From the NCBI GenBank assembly GCA_949357655.1, contig CASHTG010000015.1, positions 3,968,001-4,032,000 of the forward strand: a DNA stretch of 64,000 bases, given 5' to 3'. Made by a program: the position numbers and the translations under genes. Of this stretch, positions 23,769-36,232 are shown piece after piece. The notes under the pieces were generated by a model. It was given only the letters and a program-made list of their open reading frames with translations. It was not told where the DNA came from and ran no database searches. Source of the stretch: Parascedosporium putredinis. Its lineage: Eukaryota; Ascomycota; Sordariomycetes; Microascales; Microascaceae. Every line of letters begins with the position of its first letter. Positions within the stretch are counted from its first letter, which is position 1.

Positions 23769-26700
23769 CTTTCTTTTTTAGTCTTTCTCTCTCCTTTTGG
23801 CCTACAAGATGAGAGACGACAAGACGACAAGAGGTTCTGTGGGGCGCAAAGAACGTCACCTCGGCTTTGCGAGGCTTGAAGCGGGAATGTCGTTCTTCTT
23901 GCAAGTGTTTTCGTTCGGTACTCCTCGAAGAGTGGCTCCGCATCTCTGTCCGGGGTTTTGGTCTTCTTTTCCTCTTTTTCTTTTTCTTTCCAACGAGAGG
24001 CCTCTACTATACCCTACCGAAACCTATCACCTTCAAATTTGGGAGAGCAAAGCACGCGATCTTTGGAAAAGTATGTCAGCGAACGGGCCTCGTTCTTCCC
24101 ACCCCTCTTGACGCAGCCTTCTTATCAAGCTACCTACCACCCCCTGGGAGGGTTCTCATCGCAACTGATCCCCTTGAAATTTTCCAAACTGGTTGGCATC
24201 AATCTTCAATGCAGTTAGTTTTAGCAAGATGGAGGAAGTATGAGCCCCTGCCGTTCCCTTTAGGCCCGTCCACTCTTATCGGTAGAAAGGTCGAGATCAC
24301 CTCTGGACTGTAAAAAGTGTGGGTGGGGGATGCGAGTGTGGATTGGGTCTGCTGTCTTGGAAAGTTTTGCACAGCCTCGGGTGGCGTGGGACGACCACGG
24401 GAACATGGCTCGCTGAGAATGAGATATTTTTCCTCTTCATCTCTTCGCCCCAAAGCTATAATAATCTTGTGTTTCTTTTTATTAGCGAACGCAATCTGGT
24501 CTTTGAGGAAGCTCAAGGTCAAAGATACTTGGGGCGATGAGAGACCGAGTTTCGGAACGGAGCTCGAGTGTTAGATCTTCAGGGTCCATTCTTCGAGAAA
24601 TGTTACGGCCGAGCTGGCAGATGACAGGCCCGTTCGGGAAGGCGTGGATCATGGTAGACAACATCTCCAACCAACCTCGCAAATGCCGAAAGTCGAGGCG
24701 CTCGTCCCTCCTTTCTTCGACCGTTACCCGCTCAATTTTGCCTTTTAGAAGTATAATAGAAGATATCAAAAAAACCAGGGATTTTTAAAGAAAACGAATC
24801 GCTTGCTGCCCACTCCTTTCCGCGTCTTCCGCGGTGCTGGTGACGGCCGGCCGGGCTTTCAGAACACAGGCACCCAATGAGAAGAGGAGGCTGCCTTGAG
24901 CTAGCCACTTGAGCGGGCTGGGGTGGATCGCTGACAAACGTAGGCGCCGGGTCCCTTCTTCCTTGCCTCGCCCTCTTGTTCCTGTCGATGAGAGGTGGAT
25001 GATATCAACTTTTGAGGCTTAACGGGGGTGGCGACATGCCTCGGTATTGGATTGCTTCTGGGAGAAGGCAAGGGGAAGACGAAGAACGAATCGCAGCTAA
25101 AAGGGGGAATCATGACGGGCCCAATTGCAAATGCAGGAGAAAAGAGAGGCGCCAGGGCTGGCTAGGTCAAGCAAGGCAACAAGGATACAGGATCGAGACA
25201 AAAGATGTCAACTAACGCCAGTAAAACGCAAGGACCAGCCAACTGTGGGTGATCAATTGACGTTGTGCGTGCTGTGCGGGTTGTGCGGGGGCGTCATCCC
25301 TCCATCACTTGACACACAGTGATGGATTAACCAAGCAGTAGTTAGTCCTCTCGACAAAGTTCTAACAGACAGAAGCCATTTGTAACTCCCACTACCATTG
25401 TTGCTTTCTAGACCAGAAGATGTAAAGGCCCCGGACAAGAATCGACAGAAACAAAGAGATATTCGAAGTGAGGCGAGAGGGGGAAAGAGAGGCAGAAAAA
25501 AAAAAGGAAGGTATTCGGATTCGCCGACGGGTGCACGAGTTGGCACTTTGTGTTTTCTTTGCTGTTTGAGCTGTGCAGTTCGGGCGGACACGAGACGTTT
25601 GGTCTCTTCCCCACCTGCCCACCTGCACCTGGTCCCCTGCCCTGCCAGCCCCTCCGTTCTGGGGACCTTTGACGATTTTCCCTGAGCGTCGGCGCACAAA
25701 CGCATCTATGGATCATTGATCACCGGCGGGGACCCTGGATTTGGGCTGGGCGAGGAGACGCTGGCGATGAGCGTTGGGGAACTAACCTATACTTATCCGC
25801 GCTTCGATTGATAATAGGTGGGGAAGGGGGTACGAGGGACCCTTTGGATTCGAGGAGTGTCTGGTTGAGATGGATCAATTGGAGCAGCAGTGGCCAGTTT
25901 GGAGGGGTGAGAGGGTGGCCTAGAGGGGTGGCCTGGCTCCTGCCTGCAAGCCTGGTCCCTTCCTTTTGAGGCGACGCCGACCGCCGACTGCGACCTGCTC
26001 TATTACCTGCGAGCTCGAAGAATGTTCCCATAAGTCATCACTGATTCTCTGCCCATCAGCGATCCGTCGATTGGGTCTTGGCTTCCTCCACTTCGGCCGG
26101 CCCTTGCTCTGTAAGACATCATAACCTCTACATGTAGCTTAGCAACCTAGCATGCCCATGGGGGCCCTCCAAAAGAGGCACCCGCCCACCCCCTCTCTTC
26201 CATGCTCCTTCCCCGGTTGGCTGCTGCGAGCCCCAAAGTACCCTGTACCCCCATCGTGCCTGGTTCCATCATCATTCACCCGAGAGGAAGGAACATTCGG
26301 AAACCTGCCTGTCTCTGGAGTTGGGGTGAAAGGATCCATGGATGGCTTCGATGCCGTGGTTCTGAGCTGGTTGCAAGCTACACCAACTTGGGGCATCTGG
26401 TTCCTCCGCCGAGAAAATAGAAGCCCCATCAAACCCGTCGAAGCCCCATTCCATGTTCCGTCCTTAAACTTGCAATTGATCCTTTCCGGCCGTCCTCCGC
26501 CTCCTTCTCCTCAACCAACTTTTCTTTTTCTGCCCGTCTTTTTCTCCCGTCCATCTTATCGCAATTCTTTGGGAAAAGAACCCTCGAACTCCGCCACATC
26601 TCATCCCCGCGCCTAGAACTATCTTCTTGCTCCCTCCCTCCCTCTCTCCCTACTTGTCTCTCTCCCTCTCTTGTGCACAACAAATACAACAATCTTACTT

Positions 26701-27070
26701 CACTCCCACCGTCTTGTCGCTTCAGTTTCCTCTTGGCGGGCCGGCGACAAAACAGCGCACCTCGAGTCCACCACCGGACGAAGCCTACCAATACCTTTAA
26801 ACCCGACAGGGGCGCGCGCGTCACACACTGAACTCGGAACTGCGGAAAAACCCCCACCAACTTCCCACCTTCACCCCGCAATCCGCGACCGAACTATTCT
26901 TAACGACTGCACAACGAGCCTCGTTGCGAAACCGCGACAAGAGTCAGACGCCGCACACGATCATTCGATAAACGAGAGCGATCGAGGGAAAAAAGAAATA
27001 GGCGGAAGAAGAGGACGATTAGCCCCGTCACGCCGCTCTCTGTCCCGCTGGTGCCCATCCCTCTGCGAAA
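23769..27070. other. Intergenic region before ncs-1
   Basis: No convincing coding sequence. The first 30 bases hold the T-run terminator of the tRNA gene. The last 600 or so bases (about 26,450-27,070) are pyrimidine-rich, then A/C-rich, and resemble the leader of ncs-1. Between them I see nothing I can assign. Confidence 0.55.
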
Positions 27071-28280
27071 ATGGGAAAGTCGTGAGTGTTTCTCCCTTCC
27101 CCTCCCTACCTTCTGCCTAGGCATGTCGCTTTTCTCGGAGTGGCTTCGGGGCGCGAGTCACTAGAAATCGTGGTGGGTGAGAGAGTCAAAAACTGCTCCC
27201 TCGCCTATCCTGTATGCTAGTCTGAGAGTTTCGCGCGAACGCCTTTGCGAAGGTTGAGCTATCGACTCTGTCATCAATCGTGACGGGCGGGAAACACAGT
27301 CTTTTTTCTCTCTCTTTGAGTGTCTCTTGCCGCTCCCACCTTGCGCAACGATCCCACGATGGTACATGGCGTTCGCCAAAGGGTTGAATGAGGGCTAACC
27401 GATTGTCTCTCTGCTGCATCCGAATAGTCAGTCCAAGCTCTCTCAAGAGCAACTTGTTGAGCTTCAAAAGTCGACGCACTTTGACAAGAGGGAACTCCAG
27501 CAATGGTACAAGGGTAAGTGGCTTGTTTTTTTGGGTTTTGCTTACCTTGCGAGTTCTCGGCGCAAATTCACTAGAGGACCTTCGCAGTCGCTGCTCGATT
27601 TCAGTCCTTCTCGCGCATGGCCGCACCGTGTCGTGTTGCGCCGACTTGGAGCCGAACCTTGAGTGCTGACTTTCCCTTGTTCACCCATCTTTAGGCTTCC
27701 TTAAGGACTGCCCCTCAGGCCTCCTTTCAAAGGAAGAATTCCAGAAGATTTACAGACAGTTCTTCCCCTTTGGCGATCCCAGCTCCTTCGCAGATTACGT
27801 CTTCAACGTGTTTGACAGTGACAAGTCGGGCACGATTGATTTCAAAGAGTTTATCTGCGCCCTCTCCGTCACGAGCCGCGGCAAGATGGAGGACAAGCTC
27901 GACTGGGCATTCCAACTGTACGACATTGATGGGGATGGTAAGATTAGTTACGAGGAGATGTTGAAGATCGTTGAGGCGATATACAAGATGGTAATTCATT
28001 CCCCTCTCTACCCCTTTCTCTTTTCTAGTCTCCTCGGAAAACTCGTCGTGTCATTGAGAAAGTTCATTTCTAACGGAAATCGGTTACCCCCATTCTCTAG
28101 GTCGGCTCGATGGTGAAGCTTCCCGAAGACGAAGACACTCCGGAGAAGCGCGTGAGGAAGATCTTCCGCATGATGGACAAGGATGAGAACGGCAGCTTAG
28201 ACATTCAGGAGTTTAAGGAAGGCAGCAAACGTGACGAGACCATTGTCTCGGCGCTCTCGCTGTATGATGGTTTGGTATAG
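27071..28280 (+). CDS. ncs-1: NCS-1/frequenin neuronal calcium sensor homologue
   Basis: Calcium-binding, N-myristoylated EF-hand protein; in fungi the orthologues (Frq1/Ncs1) bind and activate phosphatidylinositol 4-kinase at Golgi membranes and affect calcium tolerance. Four exons: 27071-27081, 27428-27513, 27695-27990 and 28101-28280, total 190 residues, the exact family length, with all phases consistent. The N-terminus MGKSQSKLS fits a myristoylation signal. EF1 is degenerate, with the family-typical Cys-Pro at 38-39. EF2 (73-84, [12 protein letters not shown]), EF3 (109-120, [12 protein letters not shown]) and EF4 (157-168, [12 protein letters not shown]) keep all calcium ligands. The C-terminus is ALSLYDGLV. 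The first coding exon is only 11 nt and is followed by a 346-nt intron, so the myristoylation signal is assembled by splicing. This is the only long gene in the window with no frame break. Confidence 0.98.
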
Positions 28281-28948
28281 TGGGAAAGAAGAAAACACAA
28301 AACGAAACTGGAGAAAAAGAAAAGAAACGACGAAAAAAATTATCAAAGAGCGACGGATGGAAATTCTGGATTTGCGTGTTCGCTGTTACTGCACTTCACT
28401 TTATTACTCATTTGTTCACCATTATCTTCCCTTGGCTCCTCTCGCGTTCATGTTCTCTGTCTCCTGCCCCTCGTCTCCCACCCCATCCTCCTTCTTCTCT
28501 GCTACGTCATTTGTCCGGCGATGAGTTGTTCCCATCCCGTTTTATGGTAGGGCGTCTTCTCTGTTTCCCTTGGTTTGGTTGGGTTAATGGTACCTCGTTT
28601 CCCCCTCATGATCTAAACATCAACGCAAGGTCTTTTAGGACCGAGCCGGCATTGGGTCCTTTACGTTGGTTCTTTTTCGCACACTCATACTTGTTGGTTG
28701 TTCCTTGAATTTCCTTTTGCACCCCTGGTCCCCCCTTTTGGTAACTGTAGCGATTGGGAATTGATAGGCCTGGCGTACTAGGCTTGTGTGAAGACTTGAA
28801 CCTGTGTGAAGCTTTTTGCCGTGTGTGCGTGGCGTGGAAGGGGGCCGATGACATGGGACACATTATATCATGTCAAGAGAGAGAGAATCGAGGCAGAGAA
28901 TGGAGTTTCGAGTGACTGAACAAATAGTTTGAAGGACAAGGGGCGCGT
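28281..28948. other. Convergent 3' region
   Basis: Lies between the stop codons of ncs-1 (plus) and the lysine methyltransferase (minus) and should carry both 3' untranslated regions. No gene seen. Confidence 0.6.
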
Positions 28949-30430
28949 TCATTCCCGCAAGATTCCAACGTGAACCACGAACCCAGAGCCCTCTCCGAGT
29001 GTCTGCCCCATGATCTCTGGAGGTGCCCTCCAGGTCCGGAAGCGGTGGTGAAAGGCCCGAAGCCAGGCTTCAAAGACTTCGGGATCCCTCAGCTGCTGTG
29101 CGACGAGGCAGAGCGTGGGTCCCCGGCCTCGCTCATCGCTGTCGCCGTCCCTCGCTCCGTCGTAATCGTTCCTCGCCCGTTCGTCTCCATGGCGGCCTCC
29201 GGGACTACCCCTGCGGGAAACCCGAACGTAGGGCGCACGCGTCGGCGCACGCCGAGACAAAGGGGCGGACGAGGGCCTCGTTGTAGACGCAGTCGCAGGC
29301 GATGACGGCGTCGAAGGAGGACTGGTGGGGGTGTCGTGTCAGGGCGGGGTGGGCACGTCGAGCTCCCAGTCGAGGGGCGCAAAGGCCACTACGTCGCCGC
29401 TGCCGCCACTGCCGCTAGTGACGACGCCACTGACGACGCCACGGGTATTGCTGGCCTTTCCCTTGGCTTTTTCCTTTCTCGCGGCGCCGGACGGCGTCGT
29501 CTTGGCAAGGGTGTTGTTAGCTGCCAAGTTGGCGGACAGCACGCGGGCGACGTAGGGTTGGTCGGTGAGGGTGTAGCGGGCGACGCGGCGGGCGGCGGCG
29601 AGGCCGATGAGGCCAGAGGTACCGCAGCCGAGCTCGAGGACGCACGAGGTAGGGGTGAGGAGGGAGGTGGTGAAGAGGGGTTTGTGGGGGAGGCGAGCCA
29701 GGATGCGAAGAGGGGGTGATTTTCCAGAGGACTTTTTGTTGTTGAGGAGTGCCCGGGTTAGTTTTATGGTGCCTTTTTTTACTCATACTTTTTTGCCTTT
29801 TTGTTCGTGAATGTGATGGAGTGGTGAAGGAAGAAGCCAGGGTATAGGAGGGTTTAACTACTGGTTTCAACCTTCTAAGAAAGCAGATATAGGAGATGAA
29901 AAGGAGGGACGAAACGGGAGAAGGCACGTAGGGGTGTGCTAGAAGAGAGGAGAAGGAAAATGGTAGGAAAGTAAAGGCTATAATACAGCGAGCCAAGACA
30001 GAAAGGAAAAAAGTACGAACCTGCACCCGTCGTGCCACCGGCGCGAGACGACTCCAAGACCCCCGGCGACTGCTGGATCGTGTACTCCTGCCCCCGACGG
30101 CGACCTCGAGCTCCGAGGCCTTGGGGTCCAGGAAGCCTAGGTTCTGGGAAGGGATGGGCTGGGAGAAGAGGAGAAAGGTTTCTAAGAGTTGGTTAGTGAG
30201 TGAGAGAAAGCTATTTTTGGGGGCTATTCCGTAACATAGATGCGCACGAAGCCACGCCGCCTCGTGTCTCCCCTTCTTCTTCCTCGACGGTCTAGACGAT
30301 GAAAGGGGAACACGCCACTCTGCAGAAAGACGAGAAGCGGGAAAAGGATGATAAACATTAAAAAGGACGTACCCTCGTCTGGATCCTCAACTTCCTCGCC
30401 CAAGAGGGCCAAAAACTCGTCAACCCCCAT
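28949..30430 (-). CDS. Rkm5/METTL21-family protein-lysine methyltransferase
   Basis: Predicted class I SAM-dependent methyltransferase of the Methyltransf_16 group. The closest described relative by sequence appearance is fungal Rkm5, which methylates a lysine of ribosomal protein uL1; this substrate is inferred. Exons on the minus strand: 30430-30373, 30181-30021, 29732-28949. The N-terminus MGVDEFLALLGEEVEDPDE joins across intron 1 to ETFLLFSQPIPSQNLGF; GGTTGA then joins across intron 2 to VLWKITPLFASWLASP. Motif I reads VLELGCGTSGLIGLAAA. Later come LTDQPYV, a Gly/Ser-rich insert with FAPLDWELD, and FDAVIACDCVYNEALV (post-II/motif III region). The end is EGSGFVVHVGILRE. One-base additions are needed in G runs near 30,095 and in C runs near 29,717, 29,690 and 29,340; another shift lies near 29,200. 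Length after repair is about 335 residues. It follows leu1 in the same orientation at about 0.9 kb. Confidence 0.85.
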
Positions 30431-31338
30431 TGCCCAGAGTCGTGAGTGCTTCTCTGTGCGCCCTCCTTCACTTGTTATAGTGTCTTCTTTTTCTCCGTTT
30501 ATCGCTTTTTTAGTGCGATGGCTTGCATCTATACATGGATATACATATATATATATATATATATGAAGAGAGCAGAAGAAGAAGAAACAAAAGGCAAACT
30601 AAAGCAAAGGAACCAGAGGTTCACGCAAGTGTTGTCGGGACAAGACCGTTTGGGTGGCGGGGCTGTAAATATGTGGGGGAAGATTTATTACGCACGCGGA
30701 GCACGGAAGAAGTTGGTCTTCTCCGAGGGCGGCAACGAAACCGCCAGTGTCACCCTCACACCACCACGGTTACCTTTGCAACGCCCGACTTTCTTTCCAT
30801 TGATTGCGAGTAAGAGCAAGGGAGAATCGCAGTTGGTTTATGTTTTCAAGACTTCACAAACGATAGCAAAACAACTCATGGTTAAATCCTCGAGACGCAA
30901 GAGAACGGTCCAAGAACCCAGTGAGGAGGCCGTACAAGTAGATACAAAAGAAGCCTCCTTAAAGAATAAGAAAGACCCATGGGACATGCAATGTATATAT
31001 CATCTATTGGCATCGGCTCGTAAAATCGGAAGAACAGAAAAAAGTGTTATAGAGAGGCTTTCTCGCCCTCTATTGAGACTAGCCGCCCCGGCTTTTTCTT
31101 CAAGACGATAAACCACAAGCACATAAACGACATCTTTGGCCCAGCTTTTTTGCCTAGCAACAGAATTACCATTTCCTATTTTCATGCATCGGCTTCTCCC
31201 CGTCATTCGCCGTCGTATGAGGCAGCTCTCTTTCGTGAATACAGACAGATATATATATATTGAACCCCTTTTCTTCTCCATCCCTTTTTTCTTTTGCTAT
31301 TTTTTATTTTATTTTTTGTTTCCTTCCACTCCTATCGC
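30431..31338. other. leu1 3' region and methyltransferase promoter
   Basis: No gene seen. It holds an (AT)n microsatellite at about 30,545-30,564 and A/T-rich sequence near leu1, and should contain the leu1 3' untranslated region and the upstream region of the Rkm5-like gene. Confidence 0.55.
30545..30564. repeat. (AT)n microsatellite
   Basis: Ten AT units about 115 bases upstream of the lysine methyltransferase start codon. Confidence 0.85.
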
Positions 31339-34176
31339 TTACCAATCCAAGGTATCCTTGATAGGCTCGCCCCTGTTGGTCTTGGGAACGGGGACGGCCT
31401 TGGCCAACAAGCGGCCATTCTTGCCCCTCTTGAGGTACGATCTGCCGTCGAGCCAAGGAGTATCCTTGGACATGCGACGCTCGTAGTCGGCAATCTTATC
31501 CTCCATTTGCATGGTCAAGCCGATGTCGTCGAGACCATTGACAAGGCAGTGCTTCCTAAACTCCTCCACGTCAAAGAGCACAAGACATCGCCCTTGGAGT
31601 CCTTGATTTGCTGGTTGGGCAAGTCAACCTCGACCTCCTCGCCGGCGCGCGCCACCGCGGCGATGGCGTCAATGTCCGCTTGGCGGGCAATGGGAATGGG
31701 AAGCATGCCATTCTTGAACGTGTTGTTGAAGAAGATGTCAGCAAAGGAAGGCGCAATCACGCAGCGGATGCCAAAGTCGTTGAGAGCCCACGGCGCGTGC
31801 TCTCGGGAGCTTCCGCAGCCAAAGTTGGGTCCCGTGCAGACGAGGATCTTGGCGTTGCGATAGGGCTCCTGGTTCAACACGAAGTCGAGGTTCTCCGTGC
31901 CGTCGGGGTTATAACGCAGCTCGTAAAGAGCGCGGTGCCAAGGCCGGTCCTCTTGATCGTCTTGAGGAACTGCTTGGGAATGATGGCGTCCGTGTCCACG
32001 TTGGACTTGTCCAACGGCGCCGCGATACCCCGGAGGACGGTAAACGCCGGTACGCCCAAAGACCCACTCACTGCAACGAGAGTGTTGGTATGGGGCTGGT
32101 TGTCCTCGGGCTGGTCGGTAATTACCTCCTTTTCGTGGTCGTCCTCTTCGATGCGCTCGTCGACGTGCGCCACCTTGGTTGGCGAAATGGCCGCCCTGGT
32201 GTGGGGACTCGACTCGTACTCCGTCAACTTGCGAACGTCGGCAAGCTTGCCCACAATGGCGGCAGCCGCGGCCATGACGGGGGACATGAGATGGGTCCTG
32301 CCGCCGGCACCCTGGCGACCCTCAAAGTTGCGGTTACTCGTGCTGGCGCAGCGCTCCTGGGGCGAGAGGATATCGGGGTTCATTCCCAAGCACATGCTGC
32401 ATCCGGCCTCCCTCCACTCGAAACCGGCCTCGAGGAAAATCTTGTCGAGACCCTCGGCCTCGGCCTGCGACTTGACGAGTCCAGAACCGGGCACAATCAT
32501 GGCTCGCTTAATGTTGGCCGCAATCTTCCTACCCTCGACAACGTGGGCGGCAGCGCGGATGTCCTCAATACGCGAATTCGTGCAAGAGCCGATGAAAACC
32601 TTGTCAACCACAATCTCCTCCATGGGCTGGCCCGCGATGAGGCCCATGTACTTGAGCATGCGGTGGCCGGCCGCCTTCTTGGCCTCGTTCTCAAAAGTAT
32701 CGGGGTCGGGCACGGTGCCGGTGATAGGGACAACGTCCTCGGGGCTCGTTCCCCAGGTGACGGTGGGGATGATGTCCTTGCCATCGATAAAGACGTCAAT
32801 GTCGTACTTGGCACCGGGATCGGACTGGAGCTGCTTCCAGTACGTCGTGGCACGGTTCCACTCCTCCGAGTCGTACTTAGGGGCCAAGGGACGGCCCTTG
32901 AGGTATTCAAACGTGATCTCGTCGGGAGCGACCATGCCGGCACGGGCACCGCCCTCAATGGACATGTTGCAGATGGACATGCGAGCCTCCATCGAAAGGC
33001 TGCGGATAACGGAGCCGCAGAACTCGATAACGGCACCGGTACCACCGGCGGTTCCGATGATGCCGATGACGTGGAGGACGATGTCCTTGGAGCTCACACC
33101 CGGGGCCAGTTCGCCGTCAACCTGCACCCTCATGTTCTTACTCCTCTTGGTGATCAAACATTGTGTGGCGAGCACATGCTCGACCTCGCTGGTGCCGATA
33201 CCGAAGGCGAGAGAGCCAAAAGCACCGTGGGTAGAGGTGTGGCTGTCACCGCACACAACCGTGGTTCCGGGAAGGGTGAAGCCCTGCTCGGGGCCAATGA
33301 CGTGGACGATGCCCTGCCGCTTATCGCCGAGGCCGAAATAGGTGAGGCCAAAGTCCTTGACGTTCTCCTCGAGGGTGACGCATTGTACCCTCGAATCATC
33401 TTCCTTGATAAATGTGGCAATATCCTTCATGCCTTTTCGGGACGCGGTGGGGACATTCTACGGCGGGCCAGTGCTTGTTAGCCTCCGAAATCGCCGATCC
33501 TGTATCTCGCATTTCCATCCGCACAGTCAACCGGAAATTTTGATAAAAGCCCAGAGACTAAAAAATTCTGTTGAACGAAAACAAGGGGAAGGGGATAATA
33601 TCATACGTGATCAGTGGTTGCCAGAGTGCAATCTGGCCTTCGAACTTGTCGTCCGGCATTCTTGAGGCCCTCAAAGGCTTGCTGTACAGTGGCGTGTTAG
33701 TGGCGTTGCTCAGAAGCGGCGAATACAGGCAGTTCTCCAAAAAAGGAAACGAAAACAAAGGCAAGGGAGAGTTCCAAATGAGGCGCAAGCGTACCGGAGA
33801 AGTAACTTCGTGGACCAAATGTCGGTCTAAATCCAAGGGGGCAAATATGTTAGCTTGATCATGCATATTATATGGAACCCAGCACACTAAAGATGCGGAA
33901 TAATCTCTGGTTCCAGGGCCAGAGCGGCGCCAGACATTTGTGAATCTATGCGCCCTATCCTTCAATGCGAAGAGGGGACTAGATAACCCAAGGTCGCAAA
34001 AAGGTCGAAAGGCACGAGGGGTAAAAAAAAAAAAAAAGATAAAAACAAATACGGCAGTAAAAGAGGGGATACTAACCGATATAGAGGAGAAGAGTGCCGT
34101 CGAGTTTCTCATCGACGATATGGGCCTGAAGGACCTTGTCGTACAAAGTCTGTGGCGTTCCTTCGGCGGAAGGCAT
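31339..34176 (-). CDS. leu1: 3-isopropylmalate dehydratase (alpha-IPM isomerase)
   Basis: Interconverts 2- and 3-isopropylmalate in leucine biosynthesis; a cytosolic 4Fe-4S enzyme of the aconitase family. In fungi the bacterial LeuC and LeuD parts are fused, as here. Exons on the minus strand: 34176-34077, 33826-33795, 33681-33607 and 33457-31339; predicted length about 775 residues, normal for the family. Start [21 protein letters not shown]. Cluster ligands sit in FIGSCTNSR and in [23 protein letters not shown] and NRNFEGRQG are substrate-loop motifs. A charged, variable linker with [12 protein letters not shown] joins the LeuD-like swivel domain containing [14 protein letters not shown]. 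The end is KDTLDW. Two T runs need one more base: the AAA (plus strand) at 31925-31927, restoring FYELRYN, and the AAA at 31573-31575, restoring FDVEEF. Leucine and general amino-acid control is expected; a TGACTC element lies about 0.7 kb upstream. Confidence 0.97.
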
Positions 34177-34859
34177 TGTGTTATAAGAGGGCGACGGTGA
34201 CGTCGACGAGGCGAAAAGAAAAAGGTGTGTGTGGCGTGGGATTCACGGCGCCGAGGGGAGCGGGGCGACCAGGTGGGGAAAGCGTGAAGCTCGACTCGAG
34301 ATAAGAGGGCAATTTCCGCTACGATGGCTCGATCGGGCGGGTTCGCAAAAGAGTTCAACGAACTCGATATATAATTCGTGACGGCGTACACGCGAGGAAA
34401 TAGAGGGCGATTTTTGGATATCAAGCTGTCGTCTCTTGTCGTCGTCAAAGATTTCCCAAAGAAAAAAGTCTTTCGGGGGAGATAGGTTCCTGAGCGAAAG
34501 CGGCAAGTGTTAGTTTGGAGGGTATGGGTGAGGATGGAGCGCATGGGGAATACACCCCATTCGGCACTGATAAGGGTGCAAAGGCTGGGAGGAGGATGAA
34601 CCCTACAGTCGGTATATAGAATGCTCGAGGAGACACTCGGGGTATAAGGGAGAGTAGATGAGAGAAGAAAAGTAGCAGACGGCAGAAGAGGCTCCTATCG
34701 GGACGGAGGAAAAATGAGGTTATTGGAAGAGAAGAAGGAAGGGAGAAAGAAAGCCGGGGCGATGTTGGGTCTATAAAAAGAGAAGAAAAAAACCTAGTCC
34801 AACTCACGAAGCAGCGACCGATACAGGTACGCTACGCTACGGTATGGCCGATGTACCTC

Positions 34860-34873
34860 TGACTCTTGAGTCT
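34860..34873. promoter_or_regulatory. Candidate GCN4/CPC1-type element
   Basis: TGACTCTTGAGTCT contains two inverted half-like TGACTC/GAGTC elements about 685 bases upstream of the leu1 start. Cross-pathway control factors (Gcn4/CPC1) bind TGA(C/G)TCA-like sites upstream of amino-acid genes. Distance and the imperfect second half make this tentative. Confidence 0.25.
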
Positions 34874-36161
34874 TTAATTCCTGGGCGGGGGCAAACACGG
34901 GGACCCGCCTTCCTCGTTGTTTCCCTTTTCGTTTTCTTTTTCTTTCTTTTTCTTTTTCTTCTCCCCTCCTGCCTTGTTCCTCCCTTCTGGTTTCCTTCCT
35001 TTTTCCTGTTATCGGAGGGGATCCGGTGTGGATGTTTAGTTAGATCAAACAGTCATGGATCAATGGTAAGAGCTAGCCGGGGGTCAAGGGAACTAGGGGA
35101 TACCAAAACCGGTCGATTTGTCTCGTGTCCATGCCGCGGGGACTAGGGAAAAGAAACAAGTCCCCTCCCCAAAGAGAAAAAAAAAAAAACAGCCAGGGCC
35201 AAAAGGTACCAACCCTGGCTATACAAGTACCAACCGCAGGATATAACTCTTTGGGACTATTGACTCGACCGATGAGCCAACGAGGGAGCTTGGGTTTGAA
35301 GAGCGATCTCGCCCTGAGCTCACAAAGTCACATCCACTCCAGTCGAGAAACTTGGCTGGCGCAAACCATCTCGGCCCCCAGATGAGGGATGGATGGGAAC
35401 AAGCAAGACAAGCTATCTGTAGGGTTTCTGGTTGGGTGGGCATTCCCTCGGTCCCTTGGTCCCTTGGCCCTATGAACGACCTCGCCCACCGCTTCGTTAC
35501 ACATCCCACGGATCTCTCTCCAGATCTCTCACAATCTGATCGTGGGCCGTCCGTCGCAAGCCCTTGCAAGCGATGCATGTCCGGGCAGGCCTCAGCCACC
35601 TCTCCGATACCCTGTCTGTCCCACAACACGACACGCGGATATCGGATTTGCAAGGCCCGCAGCCCACTGCAGCTCGTCTCCAGGCGGCCATTCAAAGTAA
35701 TGCGATTGCCATTCGGTGCAGGCCCCATTCAACAATCTCCGTGGTGCCCCCTCTCTCTCTTGTGATACCCCTTGGCCCTTACCCGGTCGCAGTCCGATTA
35801 TCGGAGGCTCAGAGTGCTGAGCCATTGATGTTCTGATGTACCCGGGAGACCGCACGACAGGAGATACCACCCTAGACCACTAAAGCTTCCTAATGACGCC
35901 TTTTATTGGCACATCCGGCGCTCCCTGGGTACCTGCAACGCGGGGTACTTTGGCGCAAGAGTGCTGGTGGAGCGGGTTGAGCAGGGGCTAGCAAAGACGC
36001 TGGCTTCTGGGTGAACGAGGCCGGCCTGATGGTGCCCCACGAGCCTGGCTTTCGGCAGGAAGCTCTGGACTTGATTTCTAAACCACAGCAGCGGATTGGC
36101 TAGTTGCCACGCTGGGGGCCGCCGATTGCCGCACCAAGTCTGCCCACCCACTTTCGCAGGG

Positions 36162-36232
36162 TTTTTTTTTTTTTTTTTCGTTTCTTTCTTTTTCGTTTCT
36201 TTCTTTTTCGTTTCTTTCTTTTTCGTTTCTTT
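36162..36232. repeat. T run followed by 15-nt T-rich minisatellite
   Basis: A run of about 17 T is followed by three and a half copies of a 15-nt unit (CGTTTCTTTCTTTTT). Non-coding. Confidence 0.85.

Noticed and set aside
31608..33481. Two long plus-strand open frames (577 and 463 codons) across leu1
   Set aside because: They are antisense to the conserved leu1 coding exon and arise from GC-rich codon usage; no recognisable protein is encoded.
36162..36232. CRISPR-like or transposon terminal repeat
   Set aside because: The unit is a T-rich simple minisatellite without spacers, inverted ends or an associated coding sequence, and the genome is fungal.
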